The position numbers were made by a program, and so were the translations under genes. DNA of 64,000 nt, taken from Rhynchosporium graminicola (taxonomy: Eukaryota; Ascomycota; Leotiomycetes; Helotiales; Ploettnerulaceae). The stretch lies in NCBI GenBank assembly GCA_900074885.1, contig FJUW01000046.1, positions 783,645 to 847,644 of the forward strand. The letters are read 5' to 3'. Shown here piece after piece: positions 34,288 to 43,930 of the stretch (its first letter is position 1; every line of letters starts with the position of its first letter). Under the pieces are notes generated by a model. That model saw nothing but the letters and a program-made list of their open reading frames with translations. It ran no database searches and was not told the origin of the DNA.

Positions 34288-35326
34288 CTCTAGAGTTGTT
34301 TGTGTATTTTGCGATCGGCTTCATGCTTTGGGATTGAGCATTAACTGGGGAGTCAGGTTTTCGTAACTTTGTTTGGCAACTCTTACATCGAATAGAAATG
34401 GTATTGATTCTGTCAATATAACGGCTAGCTTTGAATGGCTCTTGTAAGGCCACCCTCCGAGGCTGAGCAAACTCGTCCTCATCAAACGAGCAAACGCTAG
34501 TCATGTTCCCAAGGCGCAGGTTGATATTAAAGTCGCGAAAATTATATCGGAATATTATCTAAAGTAATCAAATGAAGTCACCCAAGTTTTTGCTTGCTTT
34601 CCACGTACAAGTCGATAGATTTACCACGAAGCCTTGGATCGCTCAGCCAAAGACGAATTTGGCTCGACTCGCAAATAACTTGTAATCAGTTACATTTTGT
34701 CACTTGAAATTCCTAGTTCTTATTTTGAGCTTTCTAGATCTGTTTGAATTCCAGCCCTTCCCCCCTCTGCCACCCTAGCTCCTTTTCAAATTTGAGAGGC
34801 TTTGATGGTGTAGCGAACGAATGTCTTGAAGTCGCGACACTGTCCGCTAATCTTTTCTGAGCCATGCTTTGTCTCCTCCTCGTGTCGGAATGTTCTACCT
34901 TGCCGCGTATACTTGAAAAGCGGCGAGGTCCAGTCCTTGAGACAGTACAGCACGATGAGACCCTTCTCTTGTCTTCCAGAAGCCAGGCTCTGGGCCTTTG
35001 TATTTATAGTTCACCAAGTGTTTAGGAGGCTGTCTCACTGCTCGCCAAAAGTCCAATCCAGGATCCTCCAGCTGAAAGATTATAGTATGACGAAGAGACC
35101 GCTTCCCAGTCTTTCAAAGAGCGGTACTCCTGAATTCTTGCCACCACACAATGTCTCTAGGTCACTGTCTCACAGACGGCTCGTTGAGCCCTACAACCAA
35201 ACATCTTCACCTGAAAGAATCGATGATGTATAATTCATGCAGTTTTGAACGCACCGTAACAGTTAACAGACACATATTTTACAGTTCAGACTTACTCAAT
35301 TCAGCAAAAGCACGCCGATCACCAAG
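34288..35326. other. Intergenic region, no supported gene
   Basis: This 1 kb holds only short unrelated frames. The last part should contain the promoter of the gene at 35327. Confidence 0.5.
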
Positions 35327-36397
35327 ATGTCTACCGAACACATTCCCGACGGCCTTCGTATCAAGCCCATCGACGAGAGAACACTCAAAGAATTCGAAGC
35401 TGTCACTCCCATCGAGCTATCTCCCTATACCATCCATGCAGAAGGAGACACACCCCAAGGGAGTCCCACATCAATCTGGTCAGCGTCTCCCATATCTTAC
35501 TTGGCCACGAACCACAATCTCCCTCCTAGCCTTCCAGCATCCAGAACCACCTCTCCGGACCTCTCAGGTCCATCCGCACCACCACCAACACCCATCACGC
35601 CTACTTCTCCTCGAACCGCCTATCCTCCCCTCACCAATGTCACCATGCCAGAACATCCTCCCTGTCTACGTGTCCAAGACCCGGCCTTCCTCTCCAAGTT
35701 CTTCACTTCAATGTCGTCATCCGAAGAATCCATCCCAGCCTGGGCTCAATCAGAAGCGGAAAGTCAACAACGAGAAGAGAACTACGCATGGGTGAACTCG
35801 AAAGTTGAGGAAATGAAAAATGAGTTTGCAATTCAGATCTGTTCTTTGCGGGATGATTTTGCGAGTCATATTGGTCCATTGCGGGAGCTTACCCAAGACC
35901 ATGCCACGAGTCCCAAACGGGTGTATGAGGCCATTTTAAATGGTATGTCCAGGCTTGACGGGGAGCAGAAGAACATGGTGGACGCGCAGGAAAAACAGGC
36001 GAACCTCTTGTCCACTGTCTATGGCCCGGAAAGGGACTTGCCTAGGGGTTTGCGTCAGCTTGATCTCCTTATCGAAATTCAGCAGAAGAAAGGCCATTGG
36101 GTTGCATCTCCACGCAATCGAGGAGTGCGATACGCTAAACGGAACTCTGCTGCGGTCCCCGGGAACATGGTTAGGACGAAGCGTACGCCAACACTGCAGT
36201 CAGCCAAATCGGCCTTGTACGACCCTGAAATTTCAAAGAGCGAGAATGCGAATGCAAGAGACGAGCTATTTGGATGTGATGAAGCTTCCACTGACGATGC
36301 CGGAGACGTATTTTATGATTGCCTGGCAGTTGAAGGGTATCTCGAGATACCAGGTCTTGAGCATCTTATGATGCAGGGTGCCGATAAAGCGGAGTAG
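35327..36397 (+). CDS. Hypothetical proline-rich protein, 356 residues
   Basis: Single exon. The ATG has A at -3 (aagATGtct). No known domain. The first third is Ser/Pro/Thr-rich (SGPSAPPPTPITPTSPR) and probably disordered. The middle (residues about 145-240) is predicted helical by its heptad-like charge pattern (REENYAWVNSKVEEMKNEF, DGEQKNMVDAQEKQANLL). The C-terminal part is basic then acidic. It may be lineage-specific. The third-codon and amino-acid patterns look coding, and the frame is far longer than its shadows. Confidence 0.55.
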   Translation: MSTEHIPDGLRIKPIDERTLKEFEAVTPIELSPYTIHAEGDTPQGSPTSIWSASPISYLATNHNLPPSLPASRTTSPDLSGPSAPPPTPITPTSPRTAYPPLTNVTMPEHPPCLRVQDPAFLSKFFTSMSSSEESIPAWAQSEAESQQREENYAWVNSKVEEMKNEFAIQICSLRDDFASHIGPLRELTQDHATSPKRVYEAILNGMSRLDGEQKNMVDAQEKQANLLSTVYGPERDLPRGLRQLDLLIEIQQKKGHWVASPRNRGVRYAKRNSAAVPGNMVRTKRTPTLQSAKSALYDPEISKSENANARDELFGCDEASTDDAGDVFYDCLAVEGYLEIPGLEHLMMQGADKAE

Positions 36398-37188
36398 ATC
36401 GTGGGAGGCGGATTGGCTAGAGAATGTCTTAATGGCTCCAGGAGTGGACGAGTTTCCCGTTTGATTTGGGCATGGTTGGGTTTCGGGAAGGTTTTGTTTG
36501 GCGAGGGTGTTTGTGGTTTGGGTCATTAGCCAATGGATTTTATGTAATAAGAAATTTGATCTATTTACTTAAGCACTGTGCGAGAGATACATGATCGGTA
36601 AGTAGAAAGGGCTTCTAAAAAACATTTCTCTATTCGACATATACGCTTTTGGCATAGGTATTGCAGAGACAATCTAAGATGTTCCTCTCGATGTCTCGGG
36701 AGGCGTTTGCAGCAGTGGCCACCCACAGCCCCAGCAACCCACAATTGCCTCTTTCAACTTGAAGATGTGCTGTCAAATAAATATGAGACTAGTCTCTGCT
36801 GCCTCCTACTAGTATGCTCTGCGTTATCTCTATGACATAACGAGCAGCCCTCTTTCACTGCCATTACTTATCATACAGCGTTTGCACTGAGCCGTCTAAA
36901 CTCCAGCACTTATCAACTACACTCACATCAACGTGAAGATACAGATCTCTCATTTGGAGAGCTGAGTTTGCTGTTGATAATTCCAGCATAAAACTCAGAA
37001 TATTGTAGGTTGTCCCTTAGAATAGCTCATTCCGAGCTCAGGATTCGTTCGCTCATGAATACTAGGTTGGACATTGCTAAAAGTCCTGACATAGAATCCA
37101 CAGGATCCAGCTCAAACTTCTCACGAAGCCTTCTACCTATCGTCGCAACACCTTGTCCACCAATTCTCAGCTTCACACTCCTCTCGAT
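36398..37188. other. Intergenic region, no supported gene
   Basis: No supported gene; promoter side of the coiled-coil gene at 37189. Confidence 0.5.
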
Positions 37189-38130
37189 ATGTCTCAACTT
37201 GCAGATCAGTGGATGCCGAGCTATGAAGATTACAAACAACTCCACGATCGTTTACTCCTCAGCCAAGAATCGGTAGAGGTTGGAAATCAGCAGATCCAAG
37301 AGCTCCTGAGCAAAGCTAAGCAGATCAAGGATTACGAAACTTAATTCAGAAATATGAGCGTTCATATAGCTCAGCTTCGCACCACCTTGGAGGTGAACAA
37401 CTCGGTAGCTGAACAGCACATGGAGAGTTTGGCCACCGTGAAGAGTGCCTGCGACGTAATCACAAGATCGCAGCATCGCCAGAAGAAAACTTCAGACAAA
37501 GTCCTGACTCAGCTGGGTAGCCTTAGTAGGATCGAAGAACGTGTCACCTCCACTTCTGAAGTCGCAAGCGAGATTTTCTCGAGCCTCGCCGCAATCCGGA
37601 ATCACGAAGATGAGGTCTTGGTTCGCACGGCTGCTTTGAAGGAAAAGTCAAAGACGTCAGATCTAATGAATACGATGATACTCAACTCGATCGAGCAACT
37701 CGCAATCATCTTTCGAGACCCTGGTAATAATGACGATTCGGATCTTGGCTTGGTCGCTTTGTTCAACGAGGAACCAGATCTTCGATGCGACGAGCCACTT
37801 CGCACCCAACTCTCGAGATTTGAGGAGAAGTTGGATTCTAAGTTATCAATGATACCTTTGTTGAGTCATTTGGCCGTGGTAACTCTGAAATGTCGGACCG
37901 CTACTCTGAAGTTGTCTGAGATGGTTGCCAGTGCGGAAGTCAATAAGAAGGGAGTCGTTGCCGAGAAGCTTCCGGAAGTTGTGGGGAAGGTCGTTGGCGC
38001 TATATTATGGCATTGTCTGTATCTGATTTTTGGTTGCCTCGTTTGTTCGATGTTCTTGCTTACGATTTCGGAGGAGTATCGCGAGGTTGTTTCGGGCACG
38101 TGGGTTGAGCAAGGTGTTCATGGTCCCTGA
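37189..38130 (+). pseudogene. Coiled-coil protein with C-terminal membrane helix, broken by an in-frame TAA
   Basis: A frame of 314 codons starts at ATG 37189 (MSQLADQWMPSYEDYKQ) and contains a single stop, TAA at 37342-37344. The frame continues after it with FRNMSVHIAQLRTTLEVN, and heptad-like coiled-coil periodicity runs across the stop. One C-to-T change in CAA (Gln) would produce it, in the CpA context that RIP prefers. An ATG at 37354 lies four codons after the stop, so a shorter 258-residue protein could still be made by reinitiation or from an internal promoter. The C-terminus has one hydrophobic segment (AILWHCLYLIFGCLVCSMFLLTI), suggesting a tail-anchored membrane protein. No family is recognised. 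Confidence 0.55.
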
Positions 38131-38796
38131 TGGGTTGATGTGATGATGATGAAGACAATGATAAATTTGATTATGAAGATCGCAACAGAGAATTGACCAG
38201 ACACAAAGTTGGAGTAACGGAGCGTGCGATTATGCATGGCCTTCCTAGCGTGCTTAGGCTTTTGATGATACTGCTTTTGATTTGGTTGATGATTCAAAAA
38301 TAATGTCACAAGAATTATTTAGGACATTGACCCAATACATCTATTAAAGCCATGTAACTTCTTAATGATAATAAAAATGCGAAAAGATAGGACGGTCTAC
38401 TACGATATCCCAAATCACTCCGCCCGAGAGGAGTTTGGCTGGCCTCGCTCCTTCCGTGCTCGGTGCAAACGCTTTCCAGGTAATCAGAACAGCATTTCCG
38501 CACATTTTCTGTGCCCAAAGGTCGTCAAATATCATTCGCGATACATTGGTTCGCCTCGTTTATTGACTTACCCTCACCTTTCCCACATTTCCAAAATAAA
38601 CCCTGCGAGAATTCTTAATTTCAGTCATATCAGCATTTCTGATCAACCCGACGTCTGGAGAGCTGTTCCAAGCGCCAGTATTCTTGAAATCCAATTCGGC
38701 TGGAATATACCGGGTAGTCGTATACTATGTTTGCCTCAGAGCACAGTGTATATCTCAAATCAGAAGTATGGCCTGGGCACTGCTTATTCTGTATAG
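38131..38796. other. Intergenic region, no supported gene
   Basis: No gene is supported. The segment just left of 38819 resembles the upstream side of the gene at 37189 only at its start codon. Confidence 0.4.
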
Positions 38797-39573
38797 AGTT
38801 CTTCTTTCGATTCACGAAATGTCGTCAACGTGTCCCGGCCTGCAATCCTTTCGACGCCGAGCTATGAAGAGCAAAAGAACACTCTGGCAAAATCAATTAA
38901 TGCGCCCATTGATCTCGAACAGCCCTCCGACGAGGCCGTAATTGTTAGTAACACGGATTCAGGATATGGTGATGTGCGGGCCAATCAACTACGAAGCAAT
39001 TTCGTGGATAGGCTTGACGACTTAGAGAGAGGGCGTATGCAGGCTTTAGAGCTGCTAAGGAGAACCCGCAAATCGATCGACGATTCGCTACATTGCCGGC
39101 GAAGAGCCGTGTACAGAATCTCGGATCAGTTAGCCAAACTACAAAGTCTTACACTCATCAAAGTCGAAGCGACCTTTTATTCAGGCGCGGACTTCGGCAG
39201 ATTTGCAGAGTTTAGTTCTTGGTTCGCAGCGACGATGCGAAGAGCGACTGCGACTTCAGTTCATTTGAATACAATCAACGCGGCTCTAGAGGAGTCAATC
39301 AGGAAAGCCGAACCCCTGTGTGAGACCCCTAAGGGATATTATCCTGCCTTGTTTGCACGAATCAAAGAGAGTCTGAATCATCGATCCGATGAGGAGGTTA
39401 AATTAGAGTTTTCGAGGTTAGAGGAGACGATGACGAAGTTCCTGGGTCATTGCCAGATGCTGGAGGAAAATGCTGGTAGTGCTCTGGACGTTGCGAAAAT
39501 TCTTCGGGATGCATTTGATGGTCTCGAGGATATGATAACCAAGGAAAGTGAAGCTGTTGTCGAGGCCTATTAG
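38797..39573 (+). CDS. Hypothetical helical protein, start unclear
   Basis: An open frame of about 259 codons ends at TAG 39573 and looks like coding sequence (RLDDLERGRMQALELLRRTRKSIDD, MTKFLGHCQMLEENAGSALDVAKILRDAFDGLEDM). It is probably an all-helical cytoplasmic protein of unknown family. There is no ATG in this frame until about residue 70. The nearest upstream ATG (38819) sits in a different frame, and its context matches the start of the gene at 37189: both have atgtc...caac, and later the identical 15-mer gccgagctatgaaga, giving PSYED there and PSYEE here. A small indel after the start could have broken this copy, or an upstream exon is missing from my model. Confidence 0.4.
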   Translation, partial: SSSFDSRNVVNVSRPAILSTPSYEEQKNTLAKSINAPIDLEQPSDEAVIVSNTDSGYGDVRANQLRSNFVDRLDDLERGRMQALELLRRTRKSIDDSLHCRRRAVYRISDQLAKLQSLTLIKVEATFYSGADFGRFAEFSSWFAATMRRATATSVHLNTINAALEESIRKAEPLCETPKGYYPALFARIKESLNHRSDEEVKLEFSRLEETMTKFLGHCQMLEENAGSALDVAKILRDAFDGLEDMITKESEAVVEAY

Positions 39574-40166
39574 ATGTCCGCGGAGTGGAGGTATGACTAT
39601 ATGCTGGGAGGTTATTCGTACTAAGCCGGTCTTGCATGCTATTGATTTTGCGTTTGGTCACTTTCCTCTTGGTTCGATATTGTGTCAAAAACACGACACT
39701 TGGCGACTTTTTTCTCGCCCCGCTGTAGATGGATATAGATACTGGAAACTTAGTTGTGGTGATGATGATGAGAATGGCTATGGTTTACCCTTCCTTAATT
39801 GTATAACCATGATATGGGGCTTCTGTTTCATAAGAAAAAACTTGACAGTTGAACGCGAACTAATCGCGAGCACAAAACAGCCTCAGCCCTGTGGATATTT
39901 GTGGACTGTTGCAGCTGTAAGGCTGAGATCCAGGCTGAGAACAAATGGAATATTTATGAACGTGGAGTTATCACGATCGCCTCACCGACTAGTACTACGA
40001 ACGATGCTTCTTTTCAATCCTATACGAGTAGCGGAAACATCCAGAATAATCTGTTGTTTCCATATCTCGGATGTATCGATCTTACTAGCTTTGTCATATT
40101 CCCGATTTCATAGCTGAGCTAAGCGAAAGTAGCCTTCTAAGGACATGAACAGTAAACAATTTGATT
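39574..40166. other. Intergenic region, no supported gene
   Basis: No supported gene. Short frames here are not recognisable. Confidence 0.5.
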
Positions 40167-41350
40167 TCAAGTAGTCTGCTTGGGAAAGCTAGCAGGCCCG
40201 CACTTAGGCTGACTTTTTGCCCAGCCTATAAGCCTATCCTTTCGCCACCCACTTCGCCAAACACCCTCTTTATTGGCCTCTTTCTTGTAACCAAGCCGAA
40301 CACTCATTCCAATGTTACAGGTATTGCCGTGGTGAGAATACTGAAAGCACCTCTCATCAGCTTCGCATGCTTGAGAACATTCTTCAAAAGTTGTTGTCAG
40401 AGATGACACTCCGCCTGTCTCTCCAAATTCTCCTGGCTCGGATGCCATATTGTCCCAGTTATCTCGTTCAGATACAAGGGTATCGAGGACAAATGTGTCA
40501 AATATTTCCTGATGAGTCAGAGTAATCTGTTGGATTTTCTTAGTATGGCGAGCCGCTGCCAACTGACTTAAGGACTTACCGTTTTGTTTTCCCTCCGATC
40601 TTCGAAGGATGTGAACTCTGCCATCCCTTCAGGACTGAGATGATGCAGTGACAAGGCTGGTCGACACCAGTAATATGGTGTTCCTGGTCCGAAGGGCAAT
40701 GTCCACGGCGCTTCACCACTCATGGCTGGCCTAAGTAAGATTTTTTATTAGCACGGATCAACCTTAACTTCCCAAAATCATAATATTGCAAGAACCATGT
40801 GTAAATCCCCGTATCCCATAAAGGTTTTCTCTAAGATATGAAAATTCTTGTACTTGTCGAGGGCCCAGGCAGCGAGCATGTCGGATTTCTCAGGATGCTT
40901 CATTTCTTTCAGGGAACTGATGTCATGCGTGGCATTCCAAAGCTCGCGTTGCTTTTTATAGAAGACAAAGTCAGGACTGTCCTTCATGACTTTTGGCAAA
41001 ATGGTATCTAGAGAGTCGTACAGATGGTATTCGCCGATATCTTGCTCAAGATCAGAGAAGAAAACTACATTTCGGACATTTCGGAGAGATGTTCTCATCT
41101 GAATCGGGATCCTCCCAGCTGCTTCCGATGCCCCCGTCTTGACAGAAACGACAATATTTGCACCAGGCGCGTGAATTCCGTTGGAAGTGAGAATCTGGCT
41201 ATGTTCGCTTTCCGAATAAAAGAAGAGGTACGCAGAAATCGTTATTATTCCGGTTATTGACGCGCACAGCCAGAGTGACAAAAATCGTGAAATCCGGCGG
41301 AGCATCTTTGATAGGGGCCAAGCGAGTGTCTGGATTGTGAGAAGAGGCAT
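40167..41350 (-). pseudogene. GT31-like glycosyltransferase with the catalytic middle deleted
   Basis: The minus strand starts with an intact N-terminus: a signal-anchor (FLSLWLCASITGIITISAYLFFY) and the family-like stretches SLRNVRNVVFFSDLEQDIGEYHLYD and KSDMLAAWALDKYKNFHILEKTF. It then stops at 40778. About 60 bp later the C-terminal part resumes: MSGEAPWTLPFGPGTPYYWCRPAL and LHHLSPEGMAEF, a 53-nt-type intron with GTAAGT, then NWDNMASEPGEF and a cysteine-rich PAN-like tail (CSQACEADERCFQYSHH) ending at 40167. The segment that should carry the metal-binding Asp-x-Asp motif, usually 150 or more residues, is missing, and stops sit at the junction. The Golgi enzyme encoded by the intact family transfers galactose-like sugars. 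This copy should be inactive. Confidence 0.75.
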
Positions 41351-42926
41351 TCCTGAGCCCTCTACATCATGTTGATATTACTTGGTAACAAGTTTAGGCT
41401 GGCGAGTAATGGTTGGGTGCCTGAGACTGGGTCTATCACGATTTAATTGTTTTGATGAATAATACCAAAGGCTTTGCGATGTTGCTGAAACCCATCACTA
41501 TACCTCAGCACGTGCCGTTCCTTGGCAGTCAGTCCAGAGTCTGACCAATCAGTCCTCCCCATACGATCTCGGTTAATGAGCCAATCGTGACTTGTCATTA
41601 GAGGTATTTACATGAGGTGGTGACATAAGGGTGAGGTCAGGCTATTTTTGTACAGGTCGTGTAGTTCTTGACGCCGTTCGGAGAATTGGACGTCATTCAA
41701 CATGCGCACCCATTTAGGGCAGTCCTCCCAACGGGTGCATCAGGTGTAATTCAAGGATTTAACAAGACCTACACGGAGCACTACAGTTTTTCTAAGGTCT
41801 CGACCATACCAGGTAGAAATACGCCTTTTTCATTTGAAGAAAAAAAGATACAAGCCTATAACATGGAAGCAGAGCCAACAGGCAATTGTCGAAAGATTCG
41901 TATACTATACACACCCAAAGAGTGACAGTTCTGACATTACAAGAACTAGCCCTATAGCGAATATTTGGAATTGGCAAATCATAAAGAACCGACCCGCCTA
42001 TTGGCAGCACTTACCAGAGAAGTGTCTTGTCTATTTTGTTAGAGCTTACTGTCATGCAAACTTCCAGTGCAATAATAGAGTTGAGCAACATGTGGGTAAA
42101 GGCTCTCAATGCGAAGAGGGGACATGTGGCTATGCAGGCAATATGCGAAGACCATTACCACATCCTGTGGTATGAACGCAATCAAACTCATGAAATTAGA
42201 AGATTACTTGGTTTGCAAAAATTACCCATCCTTGAATGCCCTGCCCATCAGTCTCGTTCTTCTTCATGGTCCAGTTTCCGTCTCCCGTGGCTCGGTGGTA
42301 CAGACCTCCAGACCATCCTATGAAGAGGGTATCGAGAAAGACAGCTACAATACTATATACTTGCGTATCAAACAATACGACTCCAAAATTGTACGTCATT
42401 TTGAACTCATGAGTGCTGATTACAGTATGGGCTATTGATCATGATAAAACAAAACAGTTGCTTGCGAGCTGTCCCCTCTGTCCTGATCGGCTACTTTGTA
42501 CCGCCTGGAACTTTTACTTTATTATATAACAAAATAACGAGGTTTTATCATCAGCATCTATTAGGCGTACTGGCCTAATGGATGTTGACAACGTTCGACA
42601 ATTCACCAAGGATGATCAATTTGGGCGTGGCGCTAAAAATAACCCTAGTCGGGTTTTCTAAGGAACACCTTCATATCACAGGAGCTGTTCTGGAGTTTTT
42701 GGTATTTTGATTTGCCAAAATCTTTTCTTTGATTTTTTTCGCTAAGCTACGAGTTTACTTTTTTGTGTGATGTCAAGGCGGGAATCATAGAGCTGTCTGC
42801 AAGAACTCACCTTTACCTCAATATGATAATCACTTCGGGATATCTGCATGCAAAGTAGAGTCATGAAATCACTGCTATCAACAAGAAAAGGTGATTTTAA
42901 ATACCACCTTCTAGGTTTACTCGAAA
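41351..42926. other. Region with short unrecognised frames
   Basis: Overlapping open frames of 98-113 codons occur at 41834-42438 on the plus strand, none with a domain. They could be decayed coding sequence but I cannot identify a parent family. Confidence 0.4.
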
Positions 42927-43930
42927 ATGCGAAGAGACGGAGAACTAGACTCCTTTGCTCCTTCTGTTTGTAATGTCCCGGCACAATTAAACCAACAACG
43001 TCAGATCCACAAACCTTTAACATCTTGCAACTCAATCCACGAGATCACATCTTTACTTCAACTTGATCATCATCCAATATTGAAGTCTTTGAAGAATCAC
43101 AAATTCGTCCTGCCGATGCCTCCTCACTCGAAACTGGAGCCATGCGAACTCTCTCCTGATCTAGCAGATCTACTTCAACGAACCTTCAGCGAATCTCCAC
43201 CCGAGCTCGCTCATGTCTACCAAAACAGACCTAAGCCTTCAATTATTCGTAAGAACGTGGACGAACTCATGTTGAAATTATCTCAAGAGCCGCCACCGTT
43301 CGAAGTGGATGATGGATCTCCGGAAGCTATAGAGATGACGCTTCGTAGCATCCAAGGTAGCTGGGACATATTCGAGGTGTCTGTCACTTCTAACGGATTT
43401 GTGCGAACTCCATTAGGCGTGTCGTACGAAATTGTCTCCATTGAAGGCGAGGACGAGATATCGTTGCAAGTCGAGACATCGAAGCCGGCGAAATCATTCT
43501 GAAAGAGTCGCGTGTCATCGTTTACCCTTTCAGCGCCATACTTCCCTACCTCTTGATGTTCGTACCTCAGAAAGCCTTGGAAGCTATTATTCTCCTCCAC
43601 AATCAAAGCGCGGAACAGAAACCATTTTCTCCTCATTCTGATCCTTCTTATTTCTGCGTCGTGGAGATTTTGTCTGGCATTTTGAACACCAATGCATTCT
43701 GTCAGAACTCACATGTTGGTAAGATCGGTATGCTCCTTCTCGTAGGGTCGATGTTCATTCATTCAGACAAGCCCAATATTGATAGAGCTTTGGATGATGC
43801 GTCCGAGAAATTGATATTCAAAAGCAATAGAGATATCAAGAAAGGAGAGGATCTGGAGATCGACTATTGCCCGGATTTGTCTGCTGAGTCCAAAGGAAAG
43901 TGGATGAAAGATCGTTATGGAATCTTGTGA
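42927..43930 (+). pseudogene. SET-domain protein, frameshifted
   Basis: ATG 42927 opens a 191-codon frame ending at 43502 with YEIVSIEG near its end, the usual lead-in to a SET domain. The SET sequence itself is in another frame: RDIVASRDIEAGEIILKES, then NTNAF, GSMFIHSDKPNIDRA and RDIKKGEDLEIDYC, ending at TGA 43930. The switch falls within about 15 bp near 43450, and no GT/AG intron of realistic length restores the frame. The cofactor/substrate motif normally NHSxxPN is IHSDKPN, so the conserved Asn is lost too. SMYD-like SET proteins methylate lysines on histones or other proteins. Two independent defects argue for a dead gene, though a sequence error at 43450 is possible. Confidence 0.6.

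Noticed and set aside
34826..35233. 135-codon plus-strand frame before the gene at 35327
   Set aside because: No domain, start is uncertain, and it runs into another frame; likely chance.
41834..42438. Three overlapping frames near 42 kb that could be a transposase fragment
   Set aside because: No DDE, helicase or reverse transcriptase motif can be recognised in any of them.
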